Assembly: GCA_002255925.1 (NCBI GenBank)
Contig: NKIH01000004.1
Location: forward strand, 310,001 to 374,000
Reading direction: 5' to 3'
From: Burkholderiales bacterium PBB6
Lineage (GTDB): Bacteria > Pseudomonadota > Gammaproteobacteria > Burkholderiales > Burkholderiaceae_C
Length of the DNA stretch: 64,000 nt
In this document: positions 37,804-46,625 of the stretch, one piece after another
Layout of the letters: the number at the start of each line of letters is the position of its first letter
Position numbering within the stretch: the stretch's first letter is position 1
The notes under the pieces: generated by a model
What the model was told of the DNA's origin: nothing
The model's input: only the letters and a program-made list of their open reading frames with translations
The model's database searches: none
Made by a program: the position numbers and the translations under genes

Positions 37804-39852
37804 ATGAAGACGATGGACAAGCGCCAGGCCGGCGGCGTGGTGCGGCGTGTTCTGCGCGCCGCCATGGGCGCCACGTTGTTGCTGCAGGCCAGCGCACTGC
37901 TGGTGGCCGCCACCGCGCCGGTGTCAGCCGCAGCTGCTGACACCACCCCGGCACGCACCGGCCGCGAAACGGCTGAAGCCATCTTCCAGAAGCCGGTGTT
38001 TGGTGGCGCGGTGTTGTCGCCCGATGGCCGGCGCGTGGCGTTCCGCACGGCGGTGAAGGGGCAGTTCTCGCGCCTGGCCGTGATGGAGCTCGACACCATG
38101 AAGCCGAGCATCGTGGCGTCGGCCGAAGATGCCGACATCGGCGAGATCTTCTGGATCAACAACCAGCGCCTGGCCTACAACCTGGGCGTGTGGGAGTTGC
38201 CACCCGAAGACCGTCGCTTCAACCCGGGCCTGTTCGCGGTGAACGCGGACGGCAGCCAGTTCCGCCAGCTGGTTGAAACCTTGGGCGCCTTCGTCAAGAG
38301 CGGAGAAAACAGCAAGCTGCTGCCGCAATCCACCTGGCCTCTGCCGGGTGTCGGCTTGAAGCAAAGCGACGACATCTGGGTGGTGCGGCCGCAAACCTTC
38401 GACAAGGCCGCGCCCAGCGACTTTCTGCTGCAACGCCTGAATACGCTCACTGGCCGCACGGTGGATGTGGACGCGCCCAAAGACAGCGTCGAGTTCGCGT
38501 TTGACCCGGCCGGTGAACTGCGCGCCGTGCTGACCAGCAAGGGCCAACGCCGCGCCATGCTGTTCAAGCAAACCGATGGCAGCTGGAAGACGCTGGCCGA
38601 AGCCGACGTGCTGGACGCCGCGTTCTCACCGTTGTTGGTGGACGGCCAGGGCCGCCTGCTGGTGAACACGCGGGCGGGTGGCGACAAGATGGGTGTGTAC
38701 GTGTGGGACATGGCCACCAACGCACCGCAGCTGCCGGCCCTGGTGGCTTCGCCCGATTACGACCTGAGCGCCGCGCCCGTGTGGGCCGGGCAGAACCTGG
38801 CGGGCGTGCGCTACGTGAGCGACGCGCACGTGACGCAATGGTTCGACGAGCGCCGCAAGGCCTTGCAGGCCAGCATGGACAAGGCCCTGCCCAACACGGT
38901 GAACGAGCTGGCCGTGGCGCGCCATGGTGATTCGCCATGGGTGCTGGTGAACGCCTTCAGCGACAAGGAGCCGGGCCTCAGCCTGCTCTACAACAGCGAG
39001 ACCCGCAAGCTCAGCCGCCTGGGCCAGCTGCGCCCGGATTTGAAGGGTGTGCCGATGGGTGCGATGGACCTGGTGCGCGTGACCGCCCGCGACGGCCTGC
39101 CCGTGCCCGCCTGGCTGACGCTGCCACCGGGCTCTGACGGCAAGAACCTGCCGCTGGTGCTGTGGGTGCACGGCGGCCCGTGGGTGCGTGGTGCGCAGTG
39201 GGGCTGGAACCCCGAGGTGCAGTTCCTGGCCAGCCGGGGTTATGCCGTGCTGCAACCGGAATTCCGCGGCAGCGCCGGCTTTGGCGACAAGCACTTCCGC
39301 GCGGGCCTGAAGCAGTGGGGCCTGGCCATGCAGGACGACCTGGCCGACGCCGTGCGCTGGGCCGTGGACAAGGGCGTGGCGGACCCCAAGCGCGTGTGCA
39401 TCGCCGGTGCCAGCTACGGCGGTTATGCCGCCATGATGGGCCCGATCAAGCACCCCGAGCTGTACCGCTGCGCCGTGAACTGGGTGGGCGTGACCGACCA
39501 GAGCCTGATGTTCAGCGTGCATTGGAGCGACTTCGGAAAAGACGTGAAGGGCTGGGTGCTGCCCCGCCTGATGGGCGACCCGAAGGCCGACGCGGCGCAG
39601 TTCGAGGCCAACTCCCCGCTGGCCCAGGCTGCGCGCTTCAAGGTGCCGGTGCTGATGGCCTACGGCGCGAAGGACCAGCGCGTGCCGCTGGTGCACGGCG
39701 AAAAGATGCGCGACGCCCTGAAGGCGCACAACCGCGATGTGCGCTGGATCGTCTACCCCGAAGCCGGCCACGGCTGGTTTGACCCGCCCACCCAGATCGA
39801 CTTCTGGACGCAGGTGGACGGCTTCCTGGCGCAGCACATCGGCACGAAGTAG
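37804..39852 (+). CDS. Exported S9-family prolyl oligopeptidase-like peptidase
   Basis: A 682-residue protein with a signal peptide (about residues 1-45, ending PVSAAAAD), a beta-propeller-like region (about 60-420, LSPDGRRVAFRT and similar blades), and a C-terminal alpha/beta-hydrolase domain. The catalytic triad is Ser537 (GASYGGYAAMMG), Asp624 (GAKDQRVP) and His656 (AGHGWF). It resembles dipeptidyl-peptidase/acylaminoacyl-peptidase members exported to the periplasm. AGGGAGACAAGC precedes the ATG. Its place between halogenase-like genes and the maltose ABC operon is seen in related carbohydrate loci; a peptide substrate in the same niche is an inference. Box 5 overlaps its stop codon. Confidence 0.9.
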   Translation: MKTMDKRQAGGVVRRVLRAAMGATLLLQASALLVAATAPVSAAAADTTPARTGRETAEAIFQKPVFGGAVLSPDGRRVAFRTAVKGQFSRLAVMELDTMKPSIVASAEDADIGEIFWINNQRLAYNLGVWELPPEDRRFNPGLFAVNADGSQFRQLVETLGAFVKSGENSKLLPQSTWPLPGVGLKQSDDIWVVRPQTFDKAAPSDFLLQRLNTLTGRTVDVDAPKDSVEFAFDPAGELRAVLTSKGQRRAMLFKQTDGSWKTLAEADVLDAAFSPLLVDGQGRLLVNTRAGGDKMGVYVWDMATNAPQLPALVASPDYDLSAAPVWAGQNLAGVRYVSDAHVTQWFDERRKALQASMDKALPNTVNELAVARHGDSPWVLVNAFSDKEPGLSLLYNSETRKLSRLGQLRPDLKGVPMGAMDLVRVTARDGLPVPAWLTLPPGSDGKNLPLVLWVHGGPWVRGAQWGWNPEVQFLASRGYAVLQPEFRGSAGFGDKHFRAGLKQWGLAMQDDLADAVRWAVDKGVADPKRVCIAGASYGGYAAMMGPIKHPELYRCAVNWVGVTDQSLMFSVHWSDFGKDVKGWVLPRLMGDPKADAAQFEANSPLAQAARFKVPVLMAYGAKDQRVPLVHGEKMRDALKAHNRDVRWIVYPEAGHGWFDPPTQIDFWTQVDGFLAQHIGTK

Positions 39853-39862
39853 TTTTAGTACA
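39848..39862. promoter_or_regulatory. NGTA-N7-TACA box 5, at the S9 peptidase stop codon
   Basis: AGTAGTTTTAGTACA keeps GTA and TACA at the conserved spacing. It overlaps the TAG stop and lies 136 bp before box 6, so the pair could act together on the malE operon. Confidence 0.5.
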
Positions 39863-39983
39863 AGCATCGGCGGCGCGGGTGTCAAGGTGATGAGGCGCCG
39901 TCAGGTGCGGCAAGTTGCGCTGAACCGCCCGAATCAGCCTAGGCATAAACCTGTAGGCGCCGGTTTTGCAATCGATGCCAAAA

Positions 39984-39998
39984 TGTAGTTGAACTACT
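39984..39998. promoter_or_regulatory. NGTA-N7-TACA box 6, just upstream of malE
   Basis: TGTAGTTGAACTACT differs from a perfect palindrome only in the last base and matches box 3 at 13 of 15 positions. It ends 9 bp before the malE ATG, so a bound protein would block transcription start or an early step. Confidence 0.65.
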
Positions 39999-40007
39999 TT
40001 TCAGAGC

Positions 40008-41219
40008 ATGAACCGACTCCGCAGGCGCATCACCTTGGGCGGGCTGTCACTGGCAGCGGGGGCCGGCCGTTCCGCCCTGGCGGGCAGCGCCTCGGGGCGT
40101 GAGCCGCTGGTGGTCTGGTACAGCGTGGAAGGTGCGGCCGGCATCCGCCGCGCGGCGGAGTCGTTCACGGCAGCCACCGGTGTGCCGGTGGTGGTGGAAA
40201 CGCCCGACGGCATCCCGGCCAAATACCAGCAGGCCGCCGCGGCCGGCAAAGGCCCGGACGTTTGCACCGTGGCCCACGACCGCATCGGTGAGTGGGTGGC
40301 CGGCGGCCTGATGCACGCCGTGAACCCCAGCCGCGCAGTGTTTGACGACATCGACCCGCTGGCCTGGCAAGGCTTCGAATGGCGCGGCCGCACCTGGGCC
40401 TATCCGTATGCGCTGGACGCGGTCACGCTCATCTACAACAAGGCATTGGTCAGCCAGCCGCCCACCACCTTCGAGCAGGTGTTCGAGCTGGAGCAGCGTC
40501 TGGTTCGCCAAGGCCGGCACGCCCTGCTGTGGGACTACACCAACGCCTACTTCACCTGGCCCCTGATGGCCGCGCAAGGCGGCTACAGCTTCAAGCGCCT
40601 GCCCGACGGCCGCTACGACCCCACCGACATTGGTGTGGACAACGCCGGTGCACGCGCCGGGGCCGAGCTGCTGGCCCGCCTGCTGCGCGAAGGCGTGATG
40701 CCCGTGGGCGCCGGCTACCCAGAAATGGAAGCCGCAATGGCGCAGGGCAGGGTGGCCATGATGATCAACGGCCCCTGGGCCTGGGTGAACCTGAAGCGCG
40801 CCGGCATCAACTTCGGTGTGGCGCGCATTCCGGCCGTGGGTGGGCAGGCCGCACGGCCGTTCACCGGCATTCGCGGCTTCATCATCAACCGGGCCACGCG
40901 CCAGCGCGAGGTGGCGGTGGAGTTCATCGAGCACTGCCTGCTGAGCCAGGCCGGGCTGCGTTCCATTGACCAGGCCGAGCCGCTGGGCGCACCGGCCAGC
41001 AAGGCGTTTTATGCCGAGCTGCTGGCCCGGCCCGATGTGGGCCCCAAGGTGGCCGGCATCATGGCCTCGGCCCGCGACGGCGTGCTCACGCCGTGCATCC
41101 CCGAGATGGGCCGGTTCTGGTCGTCGATGAAATCGTCCTTGACCAACCTGAGTGAATCTCGCCAGAGCCCGGCCGAGGCCCTGGCTGCCGCGGCCCGCCG
41201 CATCCGGGAGGCCTCATGA
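40008..41219 (+). CDS. malE: Maltose/maltodextrin ABC transporter substrate-binding protein (set 1)
   Basis: Periplasmic ligand-binding subunit, 403 residues. The N-terminus RLRRRITLGGLSLAAGAG looks like a twin-arginine or Sec signal. The mature part follows MalE: VVWYSVEGAAGIRRAAESFTA, KYQQAAAAGKGPDVCTVAHDRIGEWV, AYPYALDAVTLIYNKALV, AALMINGPWAWV-like MMINGPWAWVNL, and the C-terminal SIDQAEPLGAPASKAF. Aromatic residues in these segments match those stacking on maltose in E. coli. It is the first gene of an operon with malF and malG (the next start overlaps its stop as ATGA). A second copy lies at 62544-63749. Confidence 0.92.
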   Translation: MNRLRRRITLGGLSLAAGAGRSALAGSASGREPLVVWYSVEGAAGIRRAAESFTAATGVPVVVETPDGIPAKYQQAAAAGKGPDVCTVAHDRIGEWVAGGLMHAVNPSRAVFDDIDPLAWQGFEWRGRTWAYPYALDAVTLIYNKALVSQPPTTFEQVFELEQRLVRQGRHALLWDYTNAYFTWPLMAAQGGYSFKRLPDGRYDPTDIGVDNAGARAGAELLARLLREGVMPVGAGYPEMEAAMAQGRVAMMINGPWAWVNLKRAGINFGVARIPAVGGQAARPFTGIRGFIINRATRQREVAVEFIEHCLLSQAGLRSIDQAEPLGAPASKAFYAELLARPDVGPKVAGIMASARDGVLTPCIPEMGRFWSSMKSSLTNLSESRQSPAEALAAAARRIREAS

Positions 41220-42793
41220 GCGGGCTGATCGGCCGTTGGCAAACCTGGCAGCGCCCGGTGCTGGGCGTGCTGTGGAGCGCGCTGGTGCTGTGGGGCGTGG
41301 TGGCGGTGCACGCAGCGGGGCAGAGCCTGCTGGCGATGGTGCTGCTGGCGGTGGGCGGGCTGGCGGTGTGGACGTACCAGTCCAGCCGCAGTGGTGCCTT
41401 GCGCTACCTGCTGCCGGGCATTGCCACCGCGCTCATCTTCGTGATCTTCCCGATGCTCTACACCTTCGGGTTGAGCTTCACCAACTACAGCGCCCGCAAC
41501 CTGCTGGAGCGTGACCGCGCACAGGCCCAGCTGCGTGAAGAAAGCCTGCAGGTGGCGGGCTCGCAGCGGGCCTTCAGCCTGCATGCGGCGGGCAGTGGCT
41601 GGCGTGTGCGCCTGGCGCCTGCGGCCGATAGCGCCGCCCCCGCAACCACGCTGCTGAGCGCCGCCGTGCCGCTGCAGGGTGATGCCCCGCTGGTGCTGGC
41701 CATGGTGCCCGCCACCGAGGCTGACCTGGCCGCCTTGGCACCCGCCGCACCGCTGCGTGAGCATGTGGACAAGCTGCCTGCCTTGCGCGCGTTGCAGCTT
41801 CAAATACAGCCGCAACAGCCGCCACAACAGCAGCCGCCCACCCTGCTGCGCCTCAGCTCCCTGCGCGAGTTCGCCCAGACCCAGCCGCTGTACGACAGCA
41901 CGCCCGAAGGCGGCCTGCGTGACCGTGTCACCGGCACGGTCTACCTGCCTGATGAATCCGAAGGCTTCTTCACCAGCGCGTCGGGTGAGCAGCTGCAACC
42001 CGGCTTCCGCGTGAACGTGGGCCTGCGCCATTACCTGCGCATCTTCAGCGACGAGCGCTTCCGCGAACCCTTCGCCAGCGTGTTCATGTGGACGGTGGTG
42101 TTCTCGGCACTCACCGTGGTGGGCGCCACCGCACTCGGCCTGCTGCTGGCCGTGTTGCTGAACTGGGACGCGCTGGAATGCCGCCCCGCCTACCGGCTGG
42201 TGCTGTTCCTGCCGTATGCCGTGCCGGGCTTCATTTCCATCCTCGTGTTCAAGGGCCTGTTCAACCAGAACCTCGGCGAGATCAACCTCATCCTCAACGG
42301 CCTGTTCGGCATCAAGCCCGCGTGGTTCTCTGACCCGCTGCTGGCCAAGACGATGCTGCTCATCGTCAACATCTGGCTGGGCTTCCCGTACATGATGGTG
42401 CTGTGCTCGGGCCTCATCAAATCCATTCCGGCGGATCTGTATGAAGCCTCGGCCGTGGCCGGCGCCGGCCCGTGGGTGAACTTCAGCCGCATCACCATGC
42501 CGCTGATCCTCAAGCCGCTCACGCCGCTGCTCATCAGCGCCTTCGCATTCAACTTCAACAACTTCGTGCTGATCAGCCTGCTGACCGGCGGCGCGCCCGA
42601 CCAGCTCGACACCGCGCTGCCGGCCGGCACCACCGACATCCTCGTCAGCTACACCTGGCGCATCGCCTTCCAGGATTCGGGCCAGCAGTTCGGCCTGGCT
42701 GCGGCCATCTCCACCGTCATCTTCCTGATCGTGGCGGCCATCACGCTGGTGCAGATGCGCACCACCCGCATCAATGACGATGCGCGCCCCTGA
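41216..42793 (+). CDS. malF: Maltose ABC transporter permease, MalF type (set 1)
   Basis: Inner-membrane permease of 525 residues. Two N-terminal helices, a third near residue 65, then a large periplasmic P2 loop (about 95-270), then five more helices. This layout and length are specific to MalF. The cytoplasmic EAA loop reads EASAVAGAGPWVNFSRITMP near residue 410 and contacts the ATPase. The start ATGA overlaps the malE stop. The P2 loop contains Ala/Gln/Pro-rich insertions (QIQPQQPPQQQPP) absent in the set 2 protein. Confidence 0.92.
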   Translation: MSGLIGRWQTWQRPVLGVLWSALVLWGVVAVHAAGQSLLAMVLLAVGGLAVWTYQSSRSGALRYLLPGIATALIFVIFPMLYTFGLSFTNYSARNLLERDRAQAQLREESLQVAGSQRAFSLHAAGSGWRVRLAPAADSAAPATTLLSAAVPLQGDAPLVLAMVPATEADLAALAPAAPLREHVDKLPALRALQLQIQPQQPPQQQPPTLLRLSSLREFAQTQPLYDSTPEGGLRDRVTGTVYLPDESEGFFTSASGEQLQPGFRVNVGLRHYLRIFSDERFREPFASVFMWTVVFSALTVVGATALGLLLAVLLNWDALECRPAYRLVLFLPYAVPGFISILVFKGLFNQNLGEINLILNGLFGIKPAWFSDPLLAKTMLLIVNIWLGFPYMMVLCSGLIKSIPADLYEASAVAGAGPWVNFSRITMPLILKPLTPLLISAFAFNFNNFVLISLLTGGAPDQLDTALPAGTTDILVSYTWRIAFQDSGQQFGLAAAISTVIFLIVAAITLVQMRTTRINDDARP

Positions 42794-42832
42794 CACCCCC
42801 GTGCCGCCGCGCCAAGCCTGAAGGAGCTGCCC

Positions 42833-43723
42833 ATGGCCATCGTGCATTCCAAGGCCCAACGCTGGCGCAAGCTGGCGGCCCACCTGTTTCTGCTGGCGCT
42901 GTGCGCCACGGTGCTGTTCCCCTTCCTCATCGTCATTTCGGTGTCGCTGCGGCCGGGCAACTTTGCGGCCGGCTCGCTCATTCCAGAAGCCATCAGCTTC
43001 GAGCACTGGCGCTACGTGCTGGGCATGCCGGTGGCCGGGCCAGACGGCACGATGATCACGCCGGATTTGCCCGTACTGCGCTGGCTGTGGAACTCCATCA
43101 AGGTGGCCACGGTGTCAGGACTGGTGACACTGCTGCTGAGCACCACCGCAGCCTACGCGCTGGCCCGTCTGCGCTTCCGTGGGCGGCGCCAATTGCTGAC
43201 CGGGCTGATGCTGATGCAGATGTTCCCGGCGGTGCTGGCGCTGGTGGCCATCTACGCCATCTTTGACCGCCTGGGCAGCGTGGTGCCGGCCATCGGGTTG
43301 AACACGCATGCCTCGCTGGTGCTGGCCTATTCCGGTGGCATTGCCATGCATGTGTGGACGCTGAAGGGCTACTACGACACCCTGCCGGTGGAGGTGGAAG
43401 AAGCCGCCCGCGTGGACGGCGCCACGCCCTGGCAAACCTTCTGGCGCGTGCTGCTGCCGATGGCCTTGCCCATCCTGGCGGTGGTCTTCCTGCTGGCCTT
43501 CATCGGCGCCATCATCGAGTACCCGGTGGCCTCGGTGCTGCTCAGCCAGCAAGACCAGCTCACGCTGGCCGTGGGCGCCAAACTGTTTGTCCACGAACAC
43601 AATTTCCGGTGGGGTGATTTCGCTGCGGCGGCCATCCTCTCGGGCCTGCCCATCACGGCGGTCTTCCTGCTGGCCCAGCGCTGGCTCATCGCGGGCCTGG
43701 CGGCTGGCGGTGTCAAGGGCTGA
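42833..43723 (+). CDS. malG: Maltose ABC transporter permease, MalG type (set 1)
   Basis: A 296-residue permease with six helices. [22 protein letters not shown] near residue 25-50 and the EAA loop ([25 protein letters not shown], given here in parts near 187-210) match MalG. TAAYALARLRFRG and LLMQMFPAVLALVAIY correspond to helices 2-3. AAGGAGC precedes the ATG. No ATPase gene lies in this operon, so it must use a MalK-type subunit encoded elsewhere, most simply the one entering the window at 63754-64000. Confidence 0.92.
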   Translation: MAIVHSKAQRWRKLAAHLFLLALCATVLFPFLIVISVSLRPGNFAAGSLIPEAISFEHWRYVLGMPVAGPDGTMITPDLPVLRWLWNSIKVATVSGLVTLLLSTTAAYALARLRFRGRRQLLTGLMLMQMFPAVLALVAIYAIFDRLGSVVPAIGLNTHASLVLAYSGGIAMHVWTLKGYYDTLPVEVEEAARVDGATPWQTFWRVLLPMALPILAVVFLLAFIGAIIEYPVASVLLSQQDQLTLAVGAKLFVHEHNFRWGDFAAAAILSGLPITAVFLLAQRWLIAGLAAGGVKG

Positions 43724-43746
43724 GCCACCCGCAACCGGAAGCCGCC

Positions 43747-45102
43747 ATGCAACGTCGTCACTTCAACATCGGCTGTGCGCTTGCGCCGGCCTTCTTCACT
43801 GCTGCTGCCATGAACTCGCCAACCGCTGCTGCCGCCACGCCCTTGTCTGATGACTTCGCCCATGTGCCCTGGTCACGCCAGGCCAACATCTACGAAGTCA
43901 ACATTCGCCAGTACACGCCCGAAGGCACCATCAAGGCCTTCAGCGCGCACCTGCCGCGCCTGAAGGCCATGGGCGTCGACATCCTCTGGCTGATGCCGAT
44001 CCAGCCCATCGGCAAGATCGAGCGCAAAGGCACGCTGGGCAGCTACTACTCGATCAGCGACTACACCGCCGTGAACCCCGAGTTCGGCACGCTCGACGAC
44101 GTGCGCGCGCTGGTGGCGCAGGCGCATGCGCTGGGGCTGAAGGTCATCCTCGACTGGGTGGCCAACCACACCGCCTGGGACCACCCCTGGACCAGCGCCC
44201 ACACCGATTGGTACAAGCTCGATGCTCAGGGCAATGTCTTCCCCGTCACCTTCAATGCCGGCACGCCGCAGGTGGAGTACTGGACCGACGTGGTGGCGCT
44301 GAACTACGACAACAAGGCGCTGTGGCGCGCCATGATCGATGCGATGCGCTTCTGGGTGGCGCAGGTCGATCTGGACGGCTTCCGGTGTGACGTGGCCGGC
44401 CTCGTGCCCACGCCGTTCTGGAATCAGGCCAGGCAAGAGCTGGACAAGATGAAGCCGATGTTCATGCTGGCCGAATGGGCCGAGCCTGACCTGCATGAGC
44501 AGGCCTTCGACATGACCTACGGCTGGGACCTGAGCGACGTGCTGCAGAAGGTGGCCAAGGGCACCGCTGACGCAAGTGCGCTGGCGGCCTGGGTGGCGCA
44601 GCCGCCGAAGGCATTTCCAAAGTCGGCCTATCGCATGCGCTTCACGAACAACCACGACATCAACTCGTGGCATGGCACCGACGCCGAGCTGTATGGCCCG
44701 GCCTGGAAGGCGATGACGGTGCTGGCCTTCACGCTGCCCGGCATGCCGTTGATTCTGGGTGGGCAAGAGAGCGGCCTGAACAAGCGCCTGGCCTTCTTCG
44801 AGAAAGACACCATGGACTGGGGCAGCTTTGAGCACCAGGCGTTTTATGCCGAGCTGCTGGCCCTGAAGCACCACAATGCGGCGCTGGCCAACGGCCAATA
44901 CGGCGCCCCGGTGGAGGTGCTGAACACCAGCAATGCACAGGTGTTTGCCTTCCGCCGCGCGCTGGCTGGCAACAGCGTCAGCGTGGTGGTGAACTGCAGT
45001 GGGCAAGCGCAGGCGTTTCTGGGCGTTGCTGGCGCTGCCAAGCTGGATGCCTGGCAGTGGCATATCACGACCGATACCACGACCGTCGCCACTACGGCAT
45101 GA
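43747..45102 (+). CDS. GH13 alpha-glucosidase/alpha-amylase, probably exported (set 1 operon)
   Basis: A compact 451-residue GH13 enzyme. The N-terminus MQRRHFNIGCALAPAFFTAAA looks like a twin-arginine signal, possibly with a lipoprotein Cys at residue 10. Catalytic regions: I DWVANHT (near 137), II DGFRCDVAG with nucleophile Asp (near 213), III MLAEWAEPD with acid Glu (near 242), IV FTNNHDINSW with the transition-state Asp (near 302). It lacks large accessory domains. Likely acts on short maltodextrins in the periplasm, feeding MalEFG directly. It is followed by the GH32 gene with an ATGA overlap. Confidence 0.9.
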   Translation: MQRRHFNIGCALAPAFFTAAAMNSPTAAAATPLSDDFAHVPWSRQANIYEVNIRQYTPEGTIKAFSAHLPRLKAMGVDILWLMPIQPIGKIERKGTLGSYYSISDYTAVNPEFGTLDDVRALVAQAHALGLKVILDWVANHTAWDHPWTSAHTDWYKLDAQGNVFPVTFNAGTPQVEYWTDVVALNYDNKALWRAMIDAMRFWVAQVDLDGFRCDVAGLVPTPFWNQARQELDKMKPMFMLAEWAEPDLHEQAFDMTYGWDLSDVLQKVAKGTADASALAAWVAQPPKAFPKSAYRMRFTNNHDINSWHGTDAELYGPAWKAMTVLAFTLPGMPLILGGQESGLNKRLAFFEKDTMDWGSFEHQAFYAELLALKHHNAALANGQYGAPVEVLNTSNAQVFAFRRALAGNSVSVVVNCSGQAQAFLGVAGAAKLDAWQWHITTDTTTVATTA

Positions 45103-46625
45103 GCGTGCCAGCCATGCTCGATGCCTACCGCCCCCTGTGGCACTTCACCGCGCCCACGAACTGGATCAACGACCCCAACGGCCTGATCTGGCTGGACGGC
45201 GAGTACCACCTGTTCTACCAGCACAACCCCTTTGGTGACCAGTGGGGCCACATGAGCTGGGGCCATGCGGTGAGCACCGACTTGCTGCACTGGCAGCACC
45301 TGCCGCTGGCCATTCCGGAAGATGAACGCGTGTCGATCTACTCAGGCAGCGTGGTGCTTGATGCGCACAACACCAGCGGCTTTGGCGGTGCGCCCAGCCA
45401 GCCCGTGCTGGTGGCCATCTACACCGGCTGCAAGCGCGTGCCCGAAGGCGGGCAGGGCCAGGAGCTGGCCTACAGCACCGACCGTGGCCGCACCTGGCAG
45501 AAGTACGCCGGCAACCCGGTGCTTGACATCGGCCTGCGAGATTTTCGAGACCCGAAAGTGTTCTGGCACGAGCCCACCGCCCGCTGGGTGATGGCCGTGG
45601 TGCGGCCCGACGACCACCAGGTGAGCTTCTACGCATCGCCCAACCTGAAGCATTGGCAACACCTGAGTGATTTCGGGCCGGCCGGTGAAGTGGGCGGCAT
45701 CTGGGAATGCCCGGACCTGATCGAAATGCCTGCTGGCCGCACTGACGAGCCGCGCCGCTGGGTGCTGAAAGTCGACACCTTTGCCGGCCACCCGGGCGGC
45801 ACCGGCGCGCAGGTGTTCATCGGCCACTTTGATGGTGAACGCTTCACCGCCGAAGCACCCACCGAGCCCCACGGCCTGTGGGTAGACCACGGCTGCGACT
45901 TCTACGCCGCGCTCAGCTGGGCTGACCTGCCCGCAACCCACGGCGCGCCCGTGTGGGTGGGCTGGATGAACAACCACGCCTACGCCAAGCACACGCCCAC
46001 GGCGCCCTGGCGCGGGGCGATGACGGTGCCGCGCGAGTTCTTCCTGCGTGACACGCCGCGCGGCCCGCGCGTGGGCCAGCGCCCCTGGCCCGGCCTGGCC
46101 GCGCTGCGTGGTGAGCCCCGCACCTGGCCGCAGATCAGCCTGAACCACACCGCCGATGACGCGGGCGACGGCAGCGTGCAGGAGGTTGACCTGGGCGGGC
46201 TGGACGGCCGCAGCATCGAGCTGCAATGGGACATCAGCGCGGCCGATGCCACGCAGTTCGGCCTGCGCGTGCGCTGCGGCCCCGGCCAGCACACCGTGGT
46301 GGGCGTGGACCGCAGCCGCAACGTGCTGTTCATTGACCGATCCATGTCAGGCGCCGTGCCCGATGAAACCCGCTGGGCCGGTGCCCGCGAAGCCCCGCTG
46401 CCCACCGGCCCGCTGCGCCTGCGCGTGCTGCTGGACCGCTGCTCTGTGGAGGTGTTCACCGGCGACGGCGCAGCCTCGCTGACCGAGCTGATCTTTCCTG
46501 ATGACGCCAGCCGCGGCGTGCAGCTGTATGCCCACGGCGGCAACGTGCGGCACAGTGCGTTGACGGTGTGGCCGCTGGCCCCGAGCAAGGCCGAAGCAGC
46601 CACCCCCAACGGAGCCCCCGCATGA
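45099..46625 (+). CDS. GH32 beta-fructosidase (sucrose/fructan hydrolase)
   Basis: A 508-residue family 32 enzyme. Catalytic signatures: TNWINDPNGLIW with nucleophile Asp near residue 19, DFRDPKVFW (transition-state Asp) near 149, and WECPDLIE with acid Glu near 204. A C-terminal beta-sandwich (LRVRCGPGQH, DRCSVEVFTGDGAASLTELIFP) completes the fold. No signal peptide, so it is cytoplasmic. The ATG at 45099 overlaps the GH13 stop (ATGA). Its presence in a maltodextrin operon suggests that the imported sugars include sucrose or glucosyl-fructose oligomers; this is inference. A separate sucrose permease is not seen. Confidence 0.92.
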   Translation: MSVPAMLDAYRPLWHFTAPTNWINDPNGLIWLDGEYHLFYQHNPFGDQWGHMSWGHAVSTDLLHWQHLPLAIPEDERVSIYSGSVVLDAHNTSGFGGAPSQPVLVAIYTGCKRVPEGGQGQELAYSTDRGRTWQKYAGNPVLDIGLRDFRDPKVFWHEPTARWVMAVVRPDDHQVSFYASPNLKHWQHLSDFGPAGEVGGIWECPDLIEMPAGRTDEPRRWVLKVDTFAGHPGGTGAQVFIGHFDGERFTAEAPTEPHGLWVDHGCDFYAALSWADLPATHGAPVWVGWMNNHAYAKHTPTAPWRGAMTVPREFFLRDTPRGPRVGQRPWPGLAALRGEPRTWPQISLNHTADDAGDGSVQEVDLGGLDGRSIELQWDISAADATQFGLRVRCGPGQHTVVGVDRSRNVLFIDRSMSGAVPDETRWAGAREAPLPTGPLRLRVLLDRCSVEVFTGDGAASLTELIFPDDASRGVQLYAHGGNVRHSALTVWPLAPSKAEAATPNGAPA

